A stretch of DNA of 64,000 bases, from contig CAWGNT010000014.1 in assembly GCA_963824085.1 (NCBI GenBank), positions 372,001 to 436,000 of the forward strand, read 5' to 3'. Made by a program: the position numbers and the translations under genes. This stretch comes from JARRNE01 sp963824085. GTDB taxonomy: Bacteria; Pseudomonadota; Gammaproteobacteria; Chromatiales; Chromatiaceae. The notes under the pieces were generated by a model. That model saw only the letters and a list, made by a program, of their open reading frames with translations. It was not told where the DNA came from and ran no database searches. Of this stretch, positions 9,083 to 18,725 are shown one piece after another; position 1 is the first letter of the stretch; every line of letters begins with the position of its first letter.

Positions 9083-12000
9083 TGAACGCGCGTCAGGTGC
9101 TCGCCCGCCCATCACTCTGGCTAATGGCGTACGCGGCCATGCTTGCCTGGTCGCTGTACGCGCTCTGGTCGATCCCGATGGAGGTCTTGCCGCGCTTCAG
9201 CTATCCGCAGATCAGCATCATCGCCCACGACCCTGGTGCCTCGGCCAGCGAGGCGGAGACCCTTGTCGTGAGGCCGCTGGAAGCCGAGCTGCTCGGGCTC
9301 TCGGATCTCGTCAGCCTGCGCAGCAGCATGGGCCTGGGGACGGCCGAGCTAACCGCCCGCTTTCGCGCCGGGACGAACCCGCAAGTCGACCTGCAGGCCG
9401 CTTACGGCGCCGTCGACCGCGCGCGCAGCTCGCTCCCGCCAGGCGTCTCGCCGTACGCCGAGATCATGGGCAACGCGATCAACGAGATCGCCGACTACAG
9501 CCTGACCATACCGGCGGGCATCAGCCCTGCGGTGGTCCAGCGTGCGATCAAGACCCGGGTCTTGCCGGCGCTTCGGGCACTGCCCGGCGTGCAGCGCATC
9601 GAACTGTTCGGCAGCGGAGACGAGTCCCTGTGGGTGCAGCCGCGGCTGCTTGCTCTGCGCCAACACGGAATTGGCCTGGACACCCTCACCAAGGCCCTGG
9701 CGAAGCACGTGGTGCTCGCCCCCGCAGGACGCTTGAGCCTGGGACACCAGGACGTGCCCATGGAGGTCCGCAGTCTGCCCCTTACAAGCCACGACGTGCG
9801 ACGGCTGCCGGTGCCCACCGGCGATGGCCCCGTCCCGCTCGAGTCACTCGCCAAAGTGGTTCGGGAACCCGAGCCGATCCACTACGCGCTGGACCTGGAT
9901 GGAGAGCCCAGCGTCGCACTGATCGTCTTCAAACAGCCCGAGGCGTCGACGGCACCCGTCTCGCGTGCCGTCGCGCGCACGCTGGATGCGTTGCAGGGTC
10001 AGCTGCCGGCAGGTGTCCGTTGGCAGCGGGTCTATGACCAGGGTTATCTCGTTTCCCTGCTCCGCTCCGACCTCGGCCGCAACCTGCTGGTGGGAGGAGC
10101 GCTGGCGGTGGCGGTGCTCTTTTGGATCCTGGGCGCCCGGCCTGGGGTCTGGATGCTCGCCCTGAGCATCCCCTTGGCGCTGCTCCTCGCGATCGCCGGC
10201 CTCTATGCCCTCGGGCAAACCTTGAATTTACTGACGCTAGGCGCCTTGACGGTCGCGGTCGGTCTTCTGGCGGACGACGGAATCATCGTCCTCGAGGCGA
10301 TCTTTCATCGCTGGGAGGAAGGACAGCTCGGCACCGATGGCGTATGGCAGGGCCTGAGAGACATCGCGGCCCCCGACATCAGCGGCACCTTGACAACGGT
10401 ATCGACCTATCTGCCGCTGATCGCGGTCACCGGACTCGCCGGACTCTTCTTCGTCCCCTTCGCGCTGGCCATGAGCTTGGCGCTCCTTGGCTCCCTGGCC
10501 GTCTCCCTGACGCTGATTCCTTTGATCGCGAGTCGCCTTCGGCGCTCCGCGCGGGCTGGGTTCACCAGTGGGGCCAAGGCCCTAGAGCTGCTAAGACGCC
10601 TGAACGCACGCCTGCTCGCTTGGACCATCGCCCACCCCGGCCCCAGCCTGATCGGGGCGGCCGTGCTGCTGGTTATCGGCACCGGCGCCCTGGCCCTGAC
10701 ACCAACCCATTTCCTGCCGCTGCCCAACGAGGGTGTACTGCTGGACAGCTTCACTTTGCCCCCGGGGACCTCGCTGGAACAGACGCGCGCTACGTTGAAG
10801 GACATCGCCGGGCGGATACGTCAGGACCCAGCCGTGGCACACACCCTCGTGCGTATCGGCTCAGCGCCCGGCACCGCCTACACTGAGCGCTCCTTCGCCG
10901 GCGAGATGCAGGCCGTCCTTGAGCCGAGCGTGACGACCACCAGCCTGGATGCCCTGAGCAACCGCCTGCTTCGCGAGACGGCGACGGTAGGGGTCCAGCA
11001 AAGCATAGACACACCCACCATCGAGCGCTTCGGCGAGAGCCTGTCCGGCCTCCCGCAGCCGTTTGTGGTCGAGATCTTCGGCGACCACCTTCAGACCCTG
11101 CGAAGACTCTCCGTTGAGGTAGTCAACCAGTTGCGAAAGGTGCCGGCCCTGACGGACATCTTCAACAACGACGCATACCCAGTCACCCAACTTCGAATCA
11201 GTCCGAAACCCGCGGCGATGCGTGCCTTCGCTATTACGCCGGAGGACTTGAATCAGCAGCTGCGCCCCGCCCTGCGCGGACACCTCGTCGCGCAGATGCC
11301 CGACGGCGACTACCACCTGAATCTCTTCATCCGGCTCGCCGGCGCGGAGCAGCTCACGACCGACGAGCTTGGGCGCACCCTAATCCGAACCCAGCGCGGG
11401 TGGACACCGCTGCGCCTGCTCGCCGACCTCGAGCTTGAGACGCTTCCCAATCAGATCCGTCACCTCGACGGCGCAAGGGTCCTCGACATACTGGCGACAC
11501 CGAGGGGCTCGGTTGACGGCGCGATCCAGGCGGCCAAGCAGGCGTTGGATGCCCTCTCGCTGCCCTCGGGATATCGGATCGCCTATACGGGCCTGTATGT
11601 CGAGCTCGACCATGCGGCGGTGATGTTAGGTGCCGCCGCCGCTGCAGCCCTCTTTCTCATGTGCGGCATCCTCATCCTTCATTTCGGCGGCTGGCGCGCT
11701 CCGCTGATTCTGCTGCTGCAGATCCCCTTGGCACTCACCGGCGGGGCGTTGGCCCTCGCGCTGAGCGGCATCGGCCTGAACGCGATTGCGCTCGTCGGGT
11801 TTCTCACCCTGATCGGGATCAGCCTGAACCACGGCATCGTCCTGCTGCACCGTGCGCGGCAGGCCGAGCGCGCCGGACTGGCGCCGGAGCTCGCGGTGCG
11901 CGAGGCGGTCCGCATACGCTTCCGTCCCATCGTCTTGACCACGCTCACCGCGGTGCTCGGCATGCTGCCCACCGCCCTGGGCTGGGGGATTGGGGCCGCA

Positions 12001-12105
12001 CCTGAGCAAGGACTCGCCGTGGTCGTCTTGGGCGGGGTCCTCTGGAGCTCCGTCCTGTCCACCAACCTGCTCCCGGCACTGTATCTGCGCTGGCAACGGC
12101 CCTGA
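9082..12105 (+). CDS. RND efflux pump, inner-membrane transporter
   Basis: A 1007-residue proton-driven transporter with the duplicated RND plan: an N-terminal helix, a large periplasmic loop (~residues 30-325), a block of helices, a second loop and a second helix block. TM4 carries AVGLLADDGIIVLEAIFHRW, matching the acidic proton-relay helix of RND pumps, and LPLPNEGVLLDSFTLPPGTS opens the second periplasmic half as in CzcA/CusA-type members. The second half ends with LTTLTAVLGMLPTALGWG. The layout suggests heavy-metal or small-molecule export, but the substrate cannot be assigned. It is coupled to the fusion-protein gene just upstream. Confidence 0.9.
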   Translation: MNARQVLARPSLWLMAYAAMLAWSLYALWSIPMEVLPRFSYPQISIIAHDPGASASEAETLVVRPLEAELLGLSDLVSLRSSMGLGTAELTARFRAGTNPQVDLQAAYGAVDRARSSLPPGVSPYAEIMGNAINEIADYSLTIPAGISPAVVQRAIKTRVLPALRALPGVQRIELFGSGDESLWVQPRLLALRQHGIGLDTLTKALAKHVVLAPAGRLSLGHQDVPMEVRSLPLTSHDVRRLPVPTGDGPVPLESLAKVVREPEPIHYALDLDGEPSVALIVFKQPEASTAPVSRAVARTLDALQGQLPAGVRWQRVYDQGYLVSLLRSDLGRNLLVGGALAVAVLFWILGARPGVWMLALSIPLALLLAIAGLYALGQTLNLLTLGALTVAVGLLADDGIIVLEAIFHRWEEGQLGTDGVWQGLRDIAAPDISGTLTTVSTYLPLIAVTGLAGLFFVPFALAMSLALLGSLAVSLTLIPLIASRLRRSARAGFTSGAKALELLRRLNARLLAWTIAHPGPSLIGAAVLLVIGTGALALTPTHFLPLPNEGVLLDSFTLPPGTSLEQTRATLKDIAGRIRQDPAVAHTLVRIGSAPGTAYTERSFAGEMQAVLEPSVTTTSLDALSNRLLRETATVGVQQSIDTPTIERFGESLSGLPQPFVVEIFGDHLQTLRRLSVEVVNQLRKVPALTDIFNNDAYPVTQLRISPKPAAMRAFAITPEDLNQQLRPALRGHLVAQMPDGDYHLNLFIRLAGAEQLTTDELGRTLIRTQRGWTPLRLLADLELETLPNQIRHLDGARVLDILATPRGSVDGAIQAAKQALDALSLPSGYRIAYTGLYVELDHAAVMLGAAAAAALFLMCGILILHFGGWRAPLILLLQIPLALTGGALALALSGIGLNAIALVGFLTLIGISLNHGIVLLHRARQAERAGLAPELAVREAVRIRFRPIVLTTLTAVLGMLPTALGWGIGAAPEQGLAVVVLGGVLWSSVLSTNLLPALYLRWQRP

Positions 12106-12120
12106 CCTGGCCGCGCTCCG

Positions 12121-12966
12121 TCAGACCGTAGCTCCCGAGCGGCTCGTCGGCACCTGGTCGTAGCCCTTGGCGACCTGGGCCGTCACGGGCACCGCCCCGA
12201 GCCGCGAGAACACCATTTTCGCGCGGACGGTCAGGTCGCTGATGAACTCGAACTGATACCGGCTGTCGATGGGATAGGCCTTCACACGGTAATGAGCTCC
12301 CCACGGCTCGTCGGCCAAGATGACCGTAATCGAGCGGCTGAGGTTGACATAGGGGCTGCTCACGGCTACGTCGGCAAGGCCCTGGCGCACGGCGGCGGCA
12401 TCGTGATCGGGATGCAGGAAAAAGTCAGCGACGCACATCAGGTCGCGCTTGCCCGCATTGGCGTTATAGACATTCGTGCTCCAGAGTCGCGAGTGGGGAA
12501 TGAAGACCACGGTATCGTCGGGCGTCACGATCGAAAGGCTGCGCAGTCCGACCGATCTCACCTCCCCGTAAGCGTCGTCGATCCGAACCCAATCGCCGGG
12601 CCGGTAGGTCCGCTCGGCGATCGCAACGACGCCGCCAATCACGTCGCTGAGGTAGTCCTTGAACGCGAAGCCGATGGCGAGCCCGATGGTGCCAAAGATG
12701 ACGACCATGTTCCCAAGCGTTGGCCGGATCACGATTGGGATAATCAGTGCGATGGCCGCGAGCAAGATCAGGAAACGGAGAACCGGTATCCAGGGGAGGA
12801 TCTTCATGCGTCCCGACGGACGCAGCCGGTCGGCTAGCCGAGGAATGCCCGCTCGAACGACGATGGTCAAGAGCCATGCCCCGGCGATGACGGCGGCGAT
12901 CTCAAGCGCGCTCGTCCAGTCGAGATGGCGGACGACGTGGGCAAGCTCGGCTTCGTTGTCGTTCAT
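12121..12966 (-). CDS. Small MscS-family mechanosensitive channel
   Basis: A 281-residue membrane protein with about three N-terminal helices, the pore-lining TM3 segment (VVIFGTIGLAIGFAFKDYLSDVIGG) and the beta domain after it (YRPGDWVRIDDAYGEVRSVGLRSLSIVTPDDTVVFIPHS). These are the conserved MscS core signatures. Such channels open under membrane tension and release solutes on hypo-osmotic shock. It lies 12 bases after the stop of the upstream minus-strand gene at 12979-14223, so the two form an operon in which the soluble-looking partner is translated first. That pairing may mean the channel is regulated, which is inference. Confidence 0.93.
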   Translation of the reverse strand: MNDNEAELAHVVRHLDWTSALEIAAVIAGAWLLTIVVRAGIPRLADRLRPSGRMKILPWIPVLRFLILLAAIALIIPIVIRPTLGNMVVIFGTIGLAIGFAFKDYLSDVIGGVVAIAERTYRPGDWVRIDDAYGEVRSVGLRSLSIVTPDDTVVFIPHSRLWSTNVYNANAGKRDLMCVADFFLHPDHDAAAVRQGLADVAVSSPYVNLSRSITVILADEPWGAHYRVKAYPIDSRYQFEFISDLTVRAKMVFSRLGAVPVTAQVAKGYDQVPTSRSGATV

Positions 12967-12978
12967 AGGGCGCTCCAG

Positions 12979-14223
12979 CTACAGCCGGTCGACGATGAGT
13001 CCCTCGCTTGCCAGCGCCTCACGGGTCGCCGGATAACCGAGGGGCGTTACCTGCCATCTCGCGTGATGCTCTTCGACGATGCCGTGCGCCGCCAGCCCCT
13101 GCAACGCCACCATCCCGCGTACTCCGAGCGCCGACAGAACCTCCGACAAGGCCACTTCCGGCAGACCGCCGTGGATGAGCAGCGCGTGAAGGAGAAGCAA
13201 CTCCGGCAGCCCGGCGTCGGCGGGCAGGGAAGGCCAGTCGACGTGTGACCACGGACGGACCCAGACCACGGGTCCCTCTGCAGCAGTGTCCCCTTCAGTG
13301 AGACGCGTCGCCGCTCCGTCGCTCGCCGGCGTTTGCAGCGAGCGTCGCCAGATCCCCCAGGCGACGCCGGCGATGCCGCGGCTGTGACCAGCAAGGAGAC
13401 GGAGAAAATCCGATCGCTTGCCGGGCGCCCGTGCGTCCGAGGAAGAGTCGACGGCCGCCTTTTCCGTCCTCGTTAACACGAGCGAGCCGTCGTCGGCCTG
13501 GCGAAACGTGGCCGGGCCGTCGGGTCGAGCCAGGCGGGAGAACCACCTTTCCAGTCGGTCGGCGTCCAAGGCTTGCAGTGTGACCGGCGCCGCCATGGCG
13601 TCGCCAATCCGCATCGCCGCGGTCAGATAGGCCCACGTCCAGCTGTTCGTGGCGATCAGGCACCGCCTTGGAGACGCTCGGAGCCGGTCCAGCAAACGGC
13701 GGAGGAACGCAAGACCGAACGGGTGGCGGAGCATGCAGTGCTCCAGCTCGGCGATAACCAGGGGCGGACCATCGTCGGAGATCGCATCGAACCAGCTCTC
13801 GTCCTGTGCGAGGATGCGTTCCGGCCCCGGCGGCTCAACAATAAGCCATTGCCGCAGCTGCGCCCAGCAGCGGACCATTTCGCGGGTGCCGCTGTAAGGG
13901 GCACCCACGACCACTCGAATCCGGTGCCGCCCGGTGTCCGGACTCGTGAGATCAGGCATCGCCTGCTCGAGCGCCGGGACGGTATCCTGCCAATCAGGCC
14001 ATGCCGCCGCAGAATTGAGCTGATCCTCCGGCAGCTTGCGCAGGCTCTCCTCGGCCACCACCGCCTCGTCGGTGTTCTGGCGCTGCTTGCTTCTGAACAA
14101 GCCGAAAAGGCCGCTGCGGACCACTTCTGCCGCCGGCCGCTCCGGTCGTCTGTAGTCGGCAAGGGGCACCACCTCCCAGAGCGGCACCTCCTCGGCGTCA
14201 TCGTGAAACTCGGACGGGATCAT
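12979..14223 (-). CDS. Unrecognised protein with degenerate P-loop, operon partner of MscS
   Basis: A 414-residue, largely soluble protein that I do not recognise. Residues 102-116 read IRVVVGAPYSGTREM, like a Walker A strand-loop but with Arg in place of the Lys of GxxxxGK(T/S). Residues 153-163 (PPLVIAELEHC) resemble a Walker B strand, and LIATNSWTWAYL later resembles an AAA sensor-1 strand. The C-terminal ~80 residues (LPELLLLHALLIHGG ... VALQGLAAHGIVEEHHARWQVTPLGYPATREAL) look like a winged helix. The layout therefore resembles a STAND/AAA-like ATPase followed by a DNA- or protein-binding domain, but nucleotide binding is doubtful without the lysine. The MscS gene follows 12 bases later. 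Confidence 0.75.
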   Translation of the reverse strand: MIPSEFHDDAEEVPLWEVVPLADYRRPERPAAEVVRSGLFGLFRSKQRQNTDEAVVAEESLRKLPEDQLNSAAAWPDWQDTVPALEQAMPDLTSPDTGRHRIRVVVGAPYSGTREMVRCWAQLRQWLIVEPPGPERILAQDESWFDAISDDGPPLVIAELEHCMLRHPFGLAFLRRLLDRLRASPRRCLIATNSWTWAYLTAAMRIGDAMAAPVTLQALDADRLERWFSRLARPDGPATFRQADDGSLVLTRTEKAAVDSSSDARAPGKRSDFLRLLAGHSRGIAGVAWGIWRRSLQTPASDGAATRLTEGDTAAEGPVVWVRPWSHVDWPSLPADAGLPELLLLHALLIHGGLPEVALSEVLSALGVRGMVALQGLAAHGIVEEHHARWQVTPLGYPATREALASEGLIVDRL

Positions 14224-14429
14224 CGTCGCGACGACCCTCCACGTGAGTGGCGCATGGCGCGTTCAAGCGGCTCTCCGCGCAGTTGGGATGGCGCGCGTGC
14301 AACGGGGGAACGCATCAACGCTCGACGCCCACCGCACCCGCCGAAGGGAGCCTAACATAGGATTTGAGGTCTCTCCGATATCTGGTTTCTTCCTTTCAAG
14401 CCACCACACGCGGTTAGTGAGGCCGGCCA

Positions 14430-15448
14430 GTGACCCTGGCACGCATGGTCCGCGGCAGCCTCCGCTTGCTCGGTCCCGACGAGACGGCCGCCAACCGCCT
14501 GCACGACGTCTATCAGGCGACCGGCACGACCTGGATGGCCGACGTGCCGCCCGAACATACGGACGGCTCCTATCTCGCCCGCGACGGTCGGGTGATGGAG
14601 GTGCTCTCCGAGCACACTCTGCAGGGCTGGCTCGAAGGCTATCTGCTATCGGGACGCCACGGCTTCTTCTCCTCCTACGAGGCGCTCATCCACGTCATCG
14701 ACTCGACGTTCAACCAGCACGCGAAGTGGCTGGAGAAGTCGCTGGAGATCCCCTGGCGTGCGCAGGTCTCCGCGCTGAACATCCTGGTGACCTCTCCCGT
14801 CTGGCGTCAGGACCACAATGGCTTCATCCACCAGGATCCCCGGTTCTCGGACCTGGTCACGAACAAGAGTCCGCGTCTCACGCTCATCGATCTGCTCCCG
14901 GACGCCAACTGCCTCCTCTCGGTGGCGAATTATTGCCTGGGGAGCCTAAGATCGTCATCGTCGCTGACACGCAAAAGCAATTGCAGTATCTCTCCGTGGA
15001 CGAGGCTACCCTGCACTGCACCATGGGGATCGGCATCTGGGACTGGGCGAGTGCCGGCCAGCGAGCAGTAGCACGGCCTGCCCGACGCCGACTCCGACAG
15101 CCTGTTCACACGCGATAAGCCCGTCACTTTCACTTCCACGGCTATCCCTGGCTCATCCACAAGCTGACCTATCGCCGCAGCAATGCCCGCGACATTCATG
15201 TGCGCGGTTAAAAGGAACACGGCAACATCAACACCCCGATGGAGCTGGCCACCCGCAATCAGGTCGACCGCTTCGACCTGGTGATAGACGCCATCGACCG
15301 GGTGCCGGCGCTCCACGTCGCCGGGGCGCACGCCAAGGAACGGATGAAGGACGAGATCCTCGCCGCCCTGCGCTACGCCGAGGAGGAGGGTACCGATCCA
15401 CCCGCGCTCGCGGACTGGCAGTGGAATGCGGAACGCTCGCACGGCTGA
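14430..15448 (+). pseudogene. xfp: Remnant of xylulose-5-P/fructose-6-P phosphoketolase
   Basis: Translation gives clear phosphoketolase C-terminal segments: WMADVPPEHTDGSYLARDG, VMEVLSEHTLQGWLEGYLL, FNQHAKWLEKS, VWRQDHNGFIHQDP and DANCLLSVANY, then in other frames CTMGIGIWDWASAG, LPDADSDSLFTRDKP, HGYPWLIHKLTYRRSNARD and a terminal WQWN. The N-terminal ~440 residues, including the thiamine-pyrophosphate half, are absent. Frame changes occur near 14943, between ~15060 and 15075 (with loss of about 60 residues), and between 15120 and 15134; an in-frame TAA lies at about 15208. Several independent lesions make this certain decay. The intact enzyme would split xylulose-5-P into acetyl-P and glyceraldehyde-3-P. 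Confidence 0.92.
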
Positions 15449-15777
15449 CTCCCGCGCCCTGCAAGCGGTAGCCAACCGCTTCGGGTGAGTCCTGCCACGC
15501 AAGCAAGTTCGAAGAATCGCGTGCCCGGAGGGCCCAGCCTGTGGACGCGGCCGCCAGCTGGCGTGGTCCGCGATCTGCCCAACTCGGGACAAACTGATAA
15601 GCGCGGTCTATACTGCGGCGCGAAAGCGCGCCGCGGACCCGCAGACGCGGACAATAGCTGTTGATGTGTTGGGGTGACAGTCGCAACCTGGCAGCCGCCC
15701 ATAGGCTCCGGGCGGTTGAAGCCAACGGACCGCCATAGAGGCGTACGCACAGCGCTCGCCAAGCAAGGAGAACGCGC
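15449..15777. other. Intergenic region upstream of cydABX
   Basis: No gene is visible in these 329 bases, which should hold the cyd promoter. The cydA ribosome site AAGGAGAA lies at its right end. I could not identify a specific ArcA, FNR or other operator. Confidence 0.4.
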
Positions 15778-17373
15778 ATGATCAGCGACACCGTGGTCGA
15801 GCTGTCCCGCTGGCAGTTTGCTGCAACCGCCCTGTACCACTTCCTCTTCGTACCGCTGACCTTGGGACTGGCCTTCCTGCTCGCCGCCATGGAGACGGTC
15901 TACGTCACCACGGGGCGCCAGATCTACAAGGACATGGCCCAGTTCTGGGGCAAGCTCTTGCTCATCAATTTCGCCCTCGGGGTCGCCACCGGGCTGACCA
16001 TGGAATTCGAGTTCGGCACCAACTGGTCCTTCTACTCCAGCTTCGTCGGCGACATCTTCGGCGCGCCCTTGGCCATCGAAGGGCTGATGGCCTTCTTCAT
16101 GGAGTCCACCTTCATCGGCCTCATGGTGTTCGGATGGGAGCGCCTCAGCAAAGTGCAGCATCTCACCGTCACCTACTTGGTCGCCTTGGGCTCCAACCTC
16201 TCGGCCCTGTGGATTCTCGTTGCCAACGGCTTCATGCAGGACCCCAAAGGGGCTCACTTCAATCCGCTGACCATGCGCATGGAGCTCAGCAGCTTCACCG
16301 ATCTGATCTTCAGCCACGACGCCCAGTCCAAGTTTGTCCACACCAGCATCGCCGGCTATGTCACCGCCGCCATTTTCGTTGCAGGTATCAGCGCCTACTA
16401 CATGCTGCGCAACCGTCACGTCGAGCTGGCCAAGCGCTCGTTTCGCATGGCTGCCCTGTTCGGCGTGCTGGCGACCGCCGGGGTGATCACCCTGGGCGAT
16501 GCCCTGGGCTTCATCGGCGGCCACGCGCAGCCGACCAAGCTGGCCGCGATGGAGGCCCTGTGGAAGACCGAGTCCGCACCGATGGCCTTCAATGTTGCGG
16601 CGCTCCCCTCCCAGGAGCAGCAGAAGAACCTGTGGGCGTTGCAAGTGCCCGCGGCCCTATCAATCCTGGTCACCCATTCGCTGGACGGCACGGTGCCGGC
16701 GGCCGATGCTCTGGAGCGCCAGGCCGCCGAGCGTATCCGCGGGGGCATCCCGGCGGTCGAGGCATTGCAGCGTCTGAGCCAAAACCCGCGCGATGCGGCC
16801 GCGATGGCCCAGTTCAAGGCGCATGAGAAGGATCTGGGGTATGGCTTCCTGGTGCAGCGCTATGCGCCGGGTCTGGACATCTCCAAGGTGACCGACGCTG
16901 ACATCCGGAAGGCCGCCAAGGACACCATCCCCCTCGTGTGGGTAATCTTCTGGGCCTTTCGCATCATGGTGGGGTTCGGCTTGCTGATGCTGGCCTACTT
17001 CATCCTCGCGGTCATCTACACACTGCGCAACCAGGTCCAGGACAGGCGCGGCTTCCTGTACTTGGCCTTGTGGATGATCCCGGTGCCCTTCATCGCCTGC
17101 GAGACCGGCTGGCTGGTCGCTGAGATCGGGCGCCAGCCTTGGACCGTCTACGAGGTGCTGCCGACCTGGATGTCCGCGTCGACCCACAGCGTCGCGTACA
17201 TGGTATTTTCACTGAGCGGCTTCGTGGTCCTCTACTCCATCTTCATCGCCATCGAGATGTACCTCATGGTGAAGGCGATACGTCAGGGACCGGATGAGTC
17301 GGCCCCGAGTCTCGGCGGGGGCATGCCCCACGCCGGGGCGGCTGGCGCCCTGCTCGGCAGACGGGAGGACTGA
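15778..17373 (+). CDS. cydA: Cytochrome bd quinol oxidase subunit I
   Basis: A 531-residue membrane protein, close to E. coli CydA (522). His21 in FAATALYHFLFVPLTLGLAF corresponds to the heme d/b595-side histidine, SKFVHTSIAGYV holds the heme b558 histidine, FRIMVGFG the methionine ligand, and CETGWLVAEIGRQPW the conserved late signature. The region between ~255 and 390 is a long hydrophilic Q-loop, as in the L-type oxidases. The enzyme couples quinol oxidation to O2 reduction at the inner membrane with high oxygen affinity. The start follows AAGGAGAACGCGC. cydB begins 4 bases after its stop and cydX follows, so all three subunits form one operon. Confidence 0.96.
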   Translation: MISDTVVELSRWQFAATALYHFLFVPLTLGLAFLLAAMETVYVTTGRQIYKDMAQFWGKLLLINFALGVATGLTMEFEFGTNWSFYSSFVGDIFGAPLAIEGLMAFFMESTFIGLMVFGWERLSKVQHLTVTYLVALGSNLSALWILVANGFMQDPKGAHFNPLTMRMELSSFTDLIFSHDAQSKFVHTSIAGYVTAAIFVAGISAYYMLRNRHVELAKRSFRMAALFGVLATAGVITLGDALGFIGGHAQPTKLAAMEALWKTESAPMAFNVAALPSQEQQKNLWALQVPAALSILVTHSLDGTVPAADALERQAAERIRGGIPAVEALQRLSQNPRDAAAMAQFKAHEKDLGYGFLVQRYAPGLDISKVTDADIRKAAKDTIPLVWVIFWAFRIMVGFGLLMLAYFILAVIYTLRNQVQDRRGFLYLALWMIPVPFIACETGWLVAEIGRQPWTVYEVLPTWMSASTHSVAYMVFSLSGFVVLYSIFIAIEMYLMVKAIRQGPDESAPSLGGGMPHAGAAGALLGRRED

Positions 17374-17377
17374 GACG

Positions 17378-18511
17378 ATGGAAGCTTATCTCGCGCTGAA
17401 GATGCTCTGGTGGCTGCTGCTCGGTGTGCTGCTGATGGGGCTGGCGGTTATGGTCGGAACCGACATGGGCGTGGGCACCATTCTGCGCTATGTCGGGCGC
17501 ACCGATGCGGAGCGGCGCGTGGCGCTCAACATCATCGGTCCCCACTGGGACGGCAACCAGGTGTGGTTCATCCTCGGCGGCGGTGCCATCTTCGCGGCCT
17601 GGCCACTGATCTACGCCACGGCCTTCTCGGGCCTCTACGTGGTGATGCTGCTGCTGCTCTGGAGCATGATCATCCGGCCCCTGGGCTTCGAGTACCGCAG
17701 CAAGCTGCCCTCGCAGCGCTGGCGCAACGGCTGGGACTGGGCGCTGTTCGTCAGCGGCTTCGTGCCCATGCTGGTCTTCGGCGCCGCAATGGGGAACATG
17801 CTGCAGGGCGTCCCGTTCCACTTCAGCTGGAATCTAACCTCCTACTATACGGGCAGCTTCATCACGCTGTTCAATCCCTTCGCCATTCTGTGCGGCCTGC
17901 TCTCGGTGACCCTGGCGATGTACATGGGCGCGGCCATGATCATGAACCGCAGCGAAGGTGCGATCTACGAGCGGGCGCGTGGGCTCGCCACCTGGAGCGG
18001 GCTGGCGGCCCTTCTGCTGTTCACCTTGGGCGGCGTCTGGGTGAGCTTCCTGCAAGGCTACCACCTAATACAGGGGCCGGACCCCGCCAGCGCCCAAACG
18101 CCCCTGCAGCAGGTCGTCGAGCGAGCCCCGGGGGCCTGGCTGGCCAACTATCGCGGGCATAGCGTGCTGTGGCTGATCCCGGCGAACGCCTATCTCCTGA
18201 TGCTGATCGGCATCGGCGCGTTGCGCAAGGGCTGGTCTCACCTCGCCTGGTGGCTCGGCGCCCTGGTGTGGATCGCCGTCATCGGCACCGTAGGCGCAGC
18301 CATGTTCCCCTTCATGATGCCCTCTAGCACCGAGCCCGCCCAGAGTCTGACCGTTTGGAACGCCTCGTCCAGCGCGCACACGCTCGCCTGGATGACCGGC
18401 TTCACGGCCGTCTTCATGCCGCTCATCATCTGGTACACCAGCTGGGCCTTCTGGGTCATGCGCGGCAAGGTCAGCACCGATCAGGTCGAGTCGGACCACC
18501 ACGCCTACTGA
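17378..18511 (+). CDS. cydB: Cytochrome bd quinol oxidase subunit II
   Basis: A 377-residue multi-spanning protein of normal length. It shows WWLLLGVLLMGLAVMVGTDMGVG at the N-terminus, IGPHWDGNQVWFILGGGAIFAAWP (the CydB signature), PLGFEYRSKL and WNASSS near the C-terminus. It stabilises the heme-bearing CydA in the inner-membrane oxidase. The ATG at 17378 lies 4 bases after the cydA stop; the frame extends upstream inside cydA, but those residues do not resemble CydB. cydX follows 16 bases downstream with its own AAGGAG. Confidence 0.96.
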   Translation: MEAYLALKMLWWLLLGVLLMGLAVMVGTDMGVGTILRYVGRTDAERRVALNIIGPHWDGNQVWFILGGGAIFAAWPLIYATAFSGLYVVMLLLLWSMIIRPLGFEYRSKLPSQRWRNGWDWALFVSGFVPMLVFGAAMGNMLQGVPFHFSWNLTSYYTGSFITLFNPFAILCGLLSVTLAMYMGAAMIMNRSEGAIYERARGLATWSGLAALLLFTLGGVWVSFLQGYHLIQGPDPASAQTPLQQVVERAPGAWLANYRGHSVLWLIPANAYLLMLIGIGALRKGWSHLAWWLGALVWIAVIGTVGAAMFPFMMPSSTEPAQSLTVWNASSSAHTLAWMTGFTAVFMPLIIWYTSWAFWVMRGKVSTDQVESDHHAY

Positions 18512-18527
18512 GCAAGGAGCGATCGCG

Positions 18528-18725
18528 ATGGGCACCGTGCTGCGGTTTCTTGTCTACCTTTTCATCGCCATCTGCGTCATCGCCATGGCGATCATCCTCG
18601 GCGACTACGGCTCCTGGTACTTCGCCTGGCTGCTGGGAACGGTGATGATCGTGCTGATCTCGGCCGCGGGCGCCGCCCTGCTCGATACGCAGGAGCAGGA
18701 GCTGCGGCGCGGTGAGCAACGGTAA
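18528..18725 (+). CDS. cydX: CydX-like small subunit of cytochrome bd oxidase, extended form
   Basis: A 65-residue protein just after cydB with an AAGGAG ribosome site. Residues 29-37 read SWYFAWLLG, matching the conserved WYFAW start of the ~37-residue CydX of E. coli, followed by a hydrophobic helix and a charged tail. Unlike the classical subunit, about 28 residues precede the motif and form another hydrophobic helix (LVYLFIAICVIAMAIIL). The protein therefore looks like CydX with an extra N-terminal transmembrane segment. Assignment rests on the motif and gene order. Confidence 0.85.
   Translation: MGTVLRFLVYLFIAICVIAMAIILGDYGSWYFAWLLGTVMIVLISAAGAALLDTQEQELRRGEQR

Noticed and set aside
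7955..9115. 386-residue minus-strand frame
   Set aside because: Antisense to the membrane-fusion protein; composition is that of a mirror frame in GC-rich DNA.
15373..16644. 423-residue minus-strand frame over cydA
   Set aside because: His- and Glu-rich shadow of a strongly conserved cydA.
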